NCBI GenBank assembly: GCA_014872655.1
Contig: WHHJ01000001.1
Location: forward strand, 1-64,000
Length of the DNA stretch: 64,000 bases
Reading direction: 5' to 3'
DNA from: Clostridia bacterium
GTDB lineage: Bacteria > Bacillota > Clostridia > Oscillospirales > UBA644
Below are positions 63,215 through 64,000 of the stretch, one piece after another. A program made the position numbers and the translations under genes. Position 1 is the first letter of the stretch, and every line of letters starts with the position of its first letter. Under the pieces are notes generated by a model, which was given only the letters and a program-made list of their open reading frames with translations, did no database searches and was not told the DNA's origin.

Positions 63215-64000
63215 TTACAGGTTGTAACTGTAGCTGAGCCGTCCCATCGGCAAGCATTTTCCTGTAATGTAATAGTCGTTGATGTCTTTGATGTGTTCTA
63301 CGCTGTCTGCCACTTTAAAATAGATGCAAGGACAGTTTTCGTCAGCGCCGATCATGTCCCGAGGAATCTCAATCTGCATTTGATTTCCTTGTACACTCAT
63401 TTCAATGGTTTGATACGTAATTGTGTTGCCGGATTGATTAAGTTTGTCGCAAGAACCCGGCTGCCGGCGATTGATGACATAGGAATAGCTTTCCCAGCCT
63501 TGTTTTTTGGGTTCTCCGGCGCTGATGAATAAGTTCATCCAATTCGGCATATGCTCTTGCGTGATATCCGATTCTGTTTCAATCAAGAAATAAAGATTGT
63601 TGATGTCGTGGGTGACTTTGACACGCTGAATATTATTTGCGGCAGGATCCGTATGATAGGTGAGTCCTTCTTGTACGGTTTTGCCGTCTCTTTGCGGATT
63701 TTTAAGATTTAGTGCTTCGTAAACGCAGTCGACGTCTTCCCATTGTTCGGCGCCTGCGTGGATATCGATGGTTTTTTGTTTGTTTTGCGATTTTTCTTCC
63801 GATTGTCCTTTAAATTTCCGGATATTTCGAATCATTTGCAAATAGAAGGCGTCCTGATACCCGCCCCGCATCGGTTCGATATCTCTGGAGTATTCTTCAT
63901 TAAAGCAATCAATAAAAACAATATTGCCCTCGTGATAGATCTTTTGGGCGCCCCATTCGTTCCAGCCTGTAATAAAGACGTTTTGAGCGTCTTGCTGCAT
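63215..64000 (-). CDS. GH99-like glycosidase fragment with CBM9-like C-terminus, 5' end missing
   Basis: The frame runs off the right edge; the last 261 residues are visible. The first 60 include NVFITGWNEWGAQ and FIDCFNEEYSRDIEPMRGG, like the end of a GH99-type (WbsX-like) barrel. Residues about 85-255 look like a CBM9/DOMON-type beta-sandwich (VKVTHDINNLYFLIETES and MNLFISAGEPKKQGW), perhaps for binding sugar chains. It is followed by the barrel lipoprotein on the same strand, so the two may work together on a glycan outside the cell. The missing N-terminus prevents a check for a signal peptide. Confidence 0.75.
   Translation of the reverse strand: MQQDAQNVFITGWNEWGAQKIYHEGNIVFIDCFNEEYSRDIEPMRGGYQDAFYLQMIRNIRKFKGQSEEKSQNKQKTIDIHAGAEQWEDVDCVYEALNLKNPQRDGKTVQEGLTYHTDPAANNIQRVKVTHDINNLYFLIETESDITQEHMPNWMNLFISAGEPKKQGWESYSYVINRRQPGSCDKLNQSGNTITYQTIEMSVQGNQMQIEIPRDMIGADENCPCIYFKVADSVEHIKDINDYYITGKCLPMGRLSYSYNL

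Noticed and set aside
1..64000. tRNA, rRNA, CRISPR, prophage or insertion sequence
   Set aside because: No clover-leaf sequence, rRNA segment, spaced repeat array, transposase or integrase was recognised by eye; a tRNAscan or ISfinder run would be decisive.

Overview
The window looks like a chromosomal segment of a Gram-positive, anaerobic, spore-forming member of the Clostridia, possibly Oscillospirales. The evidence is the sporulation genes gpr, spoIIP and a ylbJ-like gene, an NAD-linked trimeric [FeFe]-hydrogenase, a glycyl radical enzyme with its activase, FabK-type fatty-acid synthesis, a group II (EcfA1-EcfA2-EcfT) ECF transporter module and many sigma-A promoters. No rRNA, tRNA, CRISPR array, prophage or insertion sequence was seen. 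The order level is inference only.

Layout: 1-1913 an iron-type alcohol dehydrogenase (cut by the window edge) and a zinc-type one. 2042-2875 a membrane-anchored XRE-type regulator with an in-frame stop. 3078-9076 two large paralogous DUF4091 lipoproteins under matching promoters, sharing a 397-bp identical tract. 9278-10127 an ECF sigma factor and zinc-finger anti-sigma factor, divergent from 10268-19124, a ten-gene fatty-acid operon (fabH-acpP-fabK-fabD-fabG-fabF-fabZ-accD-accA-acyl-CoA synthetase) that lacks accB and accC. 19434-23675 hydCBA. 24001-26089 an esterase and a CapA-like protein. 26218-27381 ylbJ-like. 27489-30538 a glycyl radical activase and enzyme. 30599-32734 a HelD-like helicase. 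32913-35872 ppx-ppk. 35959-38017 gpr-spoIIP, divergent from rpsT. 38738-40211 a THF riboswitch and an unusual FolT. 40387-43191 icd-gpmI. 43252-43956 a YgjP-like metallopeptidase. 44032-50819 a run of an rRNA methyltransferase-like gene, ecfA1-ecfA2-ecfT, truA, a DUF5711-like gene, cvpA-like and pgsA. 50867-53176 a ClpE-like ATPase. 53301-56558 a five-gene operon (lemA, TPM protein, membrane protein, thioesterase, lipoprotein). 56617-57630 an FAD oxidoreductase. 57728-61559 a lipoprotein, a VanZ protein and a fused ABC transporter. 61889-64000 two secreted glycosidase-like proteins, the second cut by the window edge.

The most striking observations are three. (1) The folate S-component FolT (38898-40211) carries a two-helix hairpin insertion that appears to display a BspA-type leucine-rich-repeat segment outside the cell; it is preceded by a THF riboswitch and lies about 5 kb from the ECF energy module. 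(2) The divergent region 10127-10227 holds the same motif, TGTAAC-N16-ACTCTAA, on both strands, one copy facing the ECF sigma factor and one facing fabH, which suggests the sigma factor controls itself and the fatty-acid operon. (3) The twin DUF4091 lipoproteins carry a sharply bounded identical tract, the signature of recent gene conversion. A compact glycyl radical enzyme with an active-site Cys-Trp-Glu and no recognised substrate is a fourth target.
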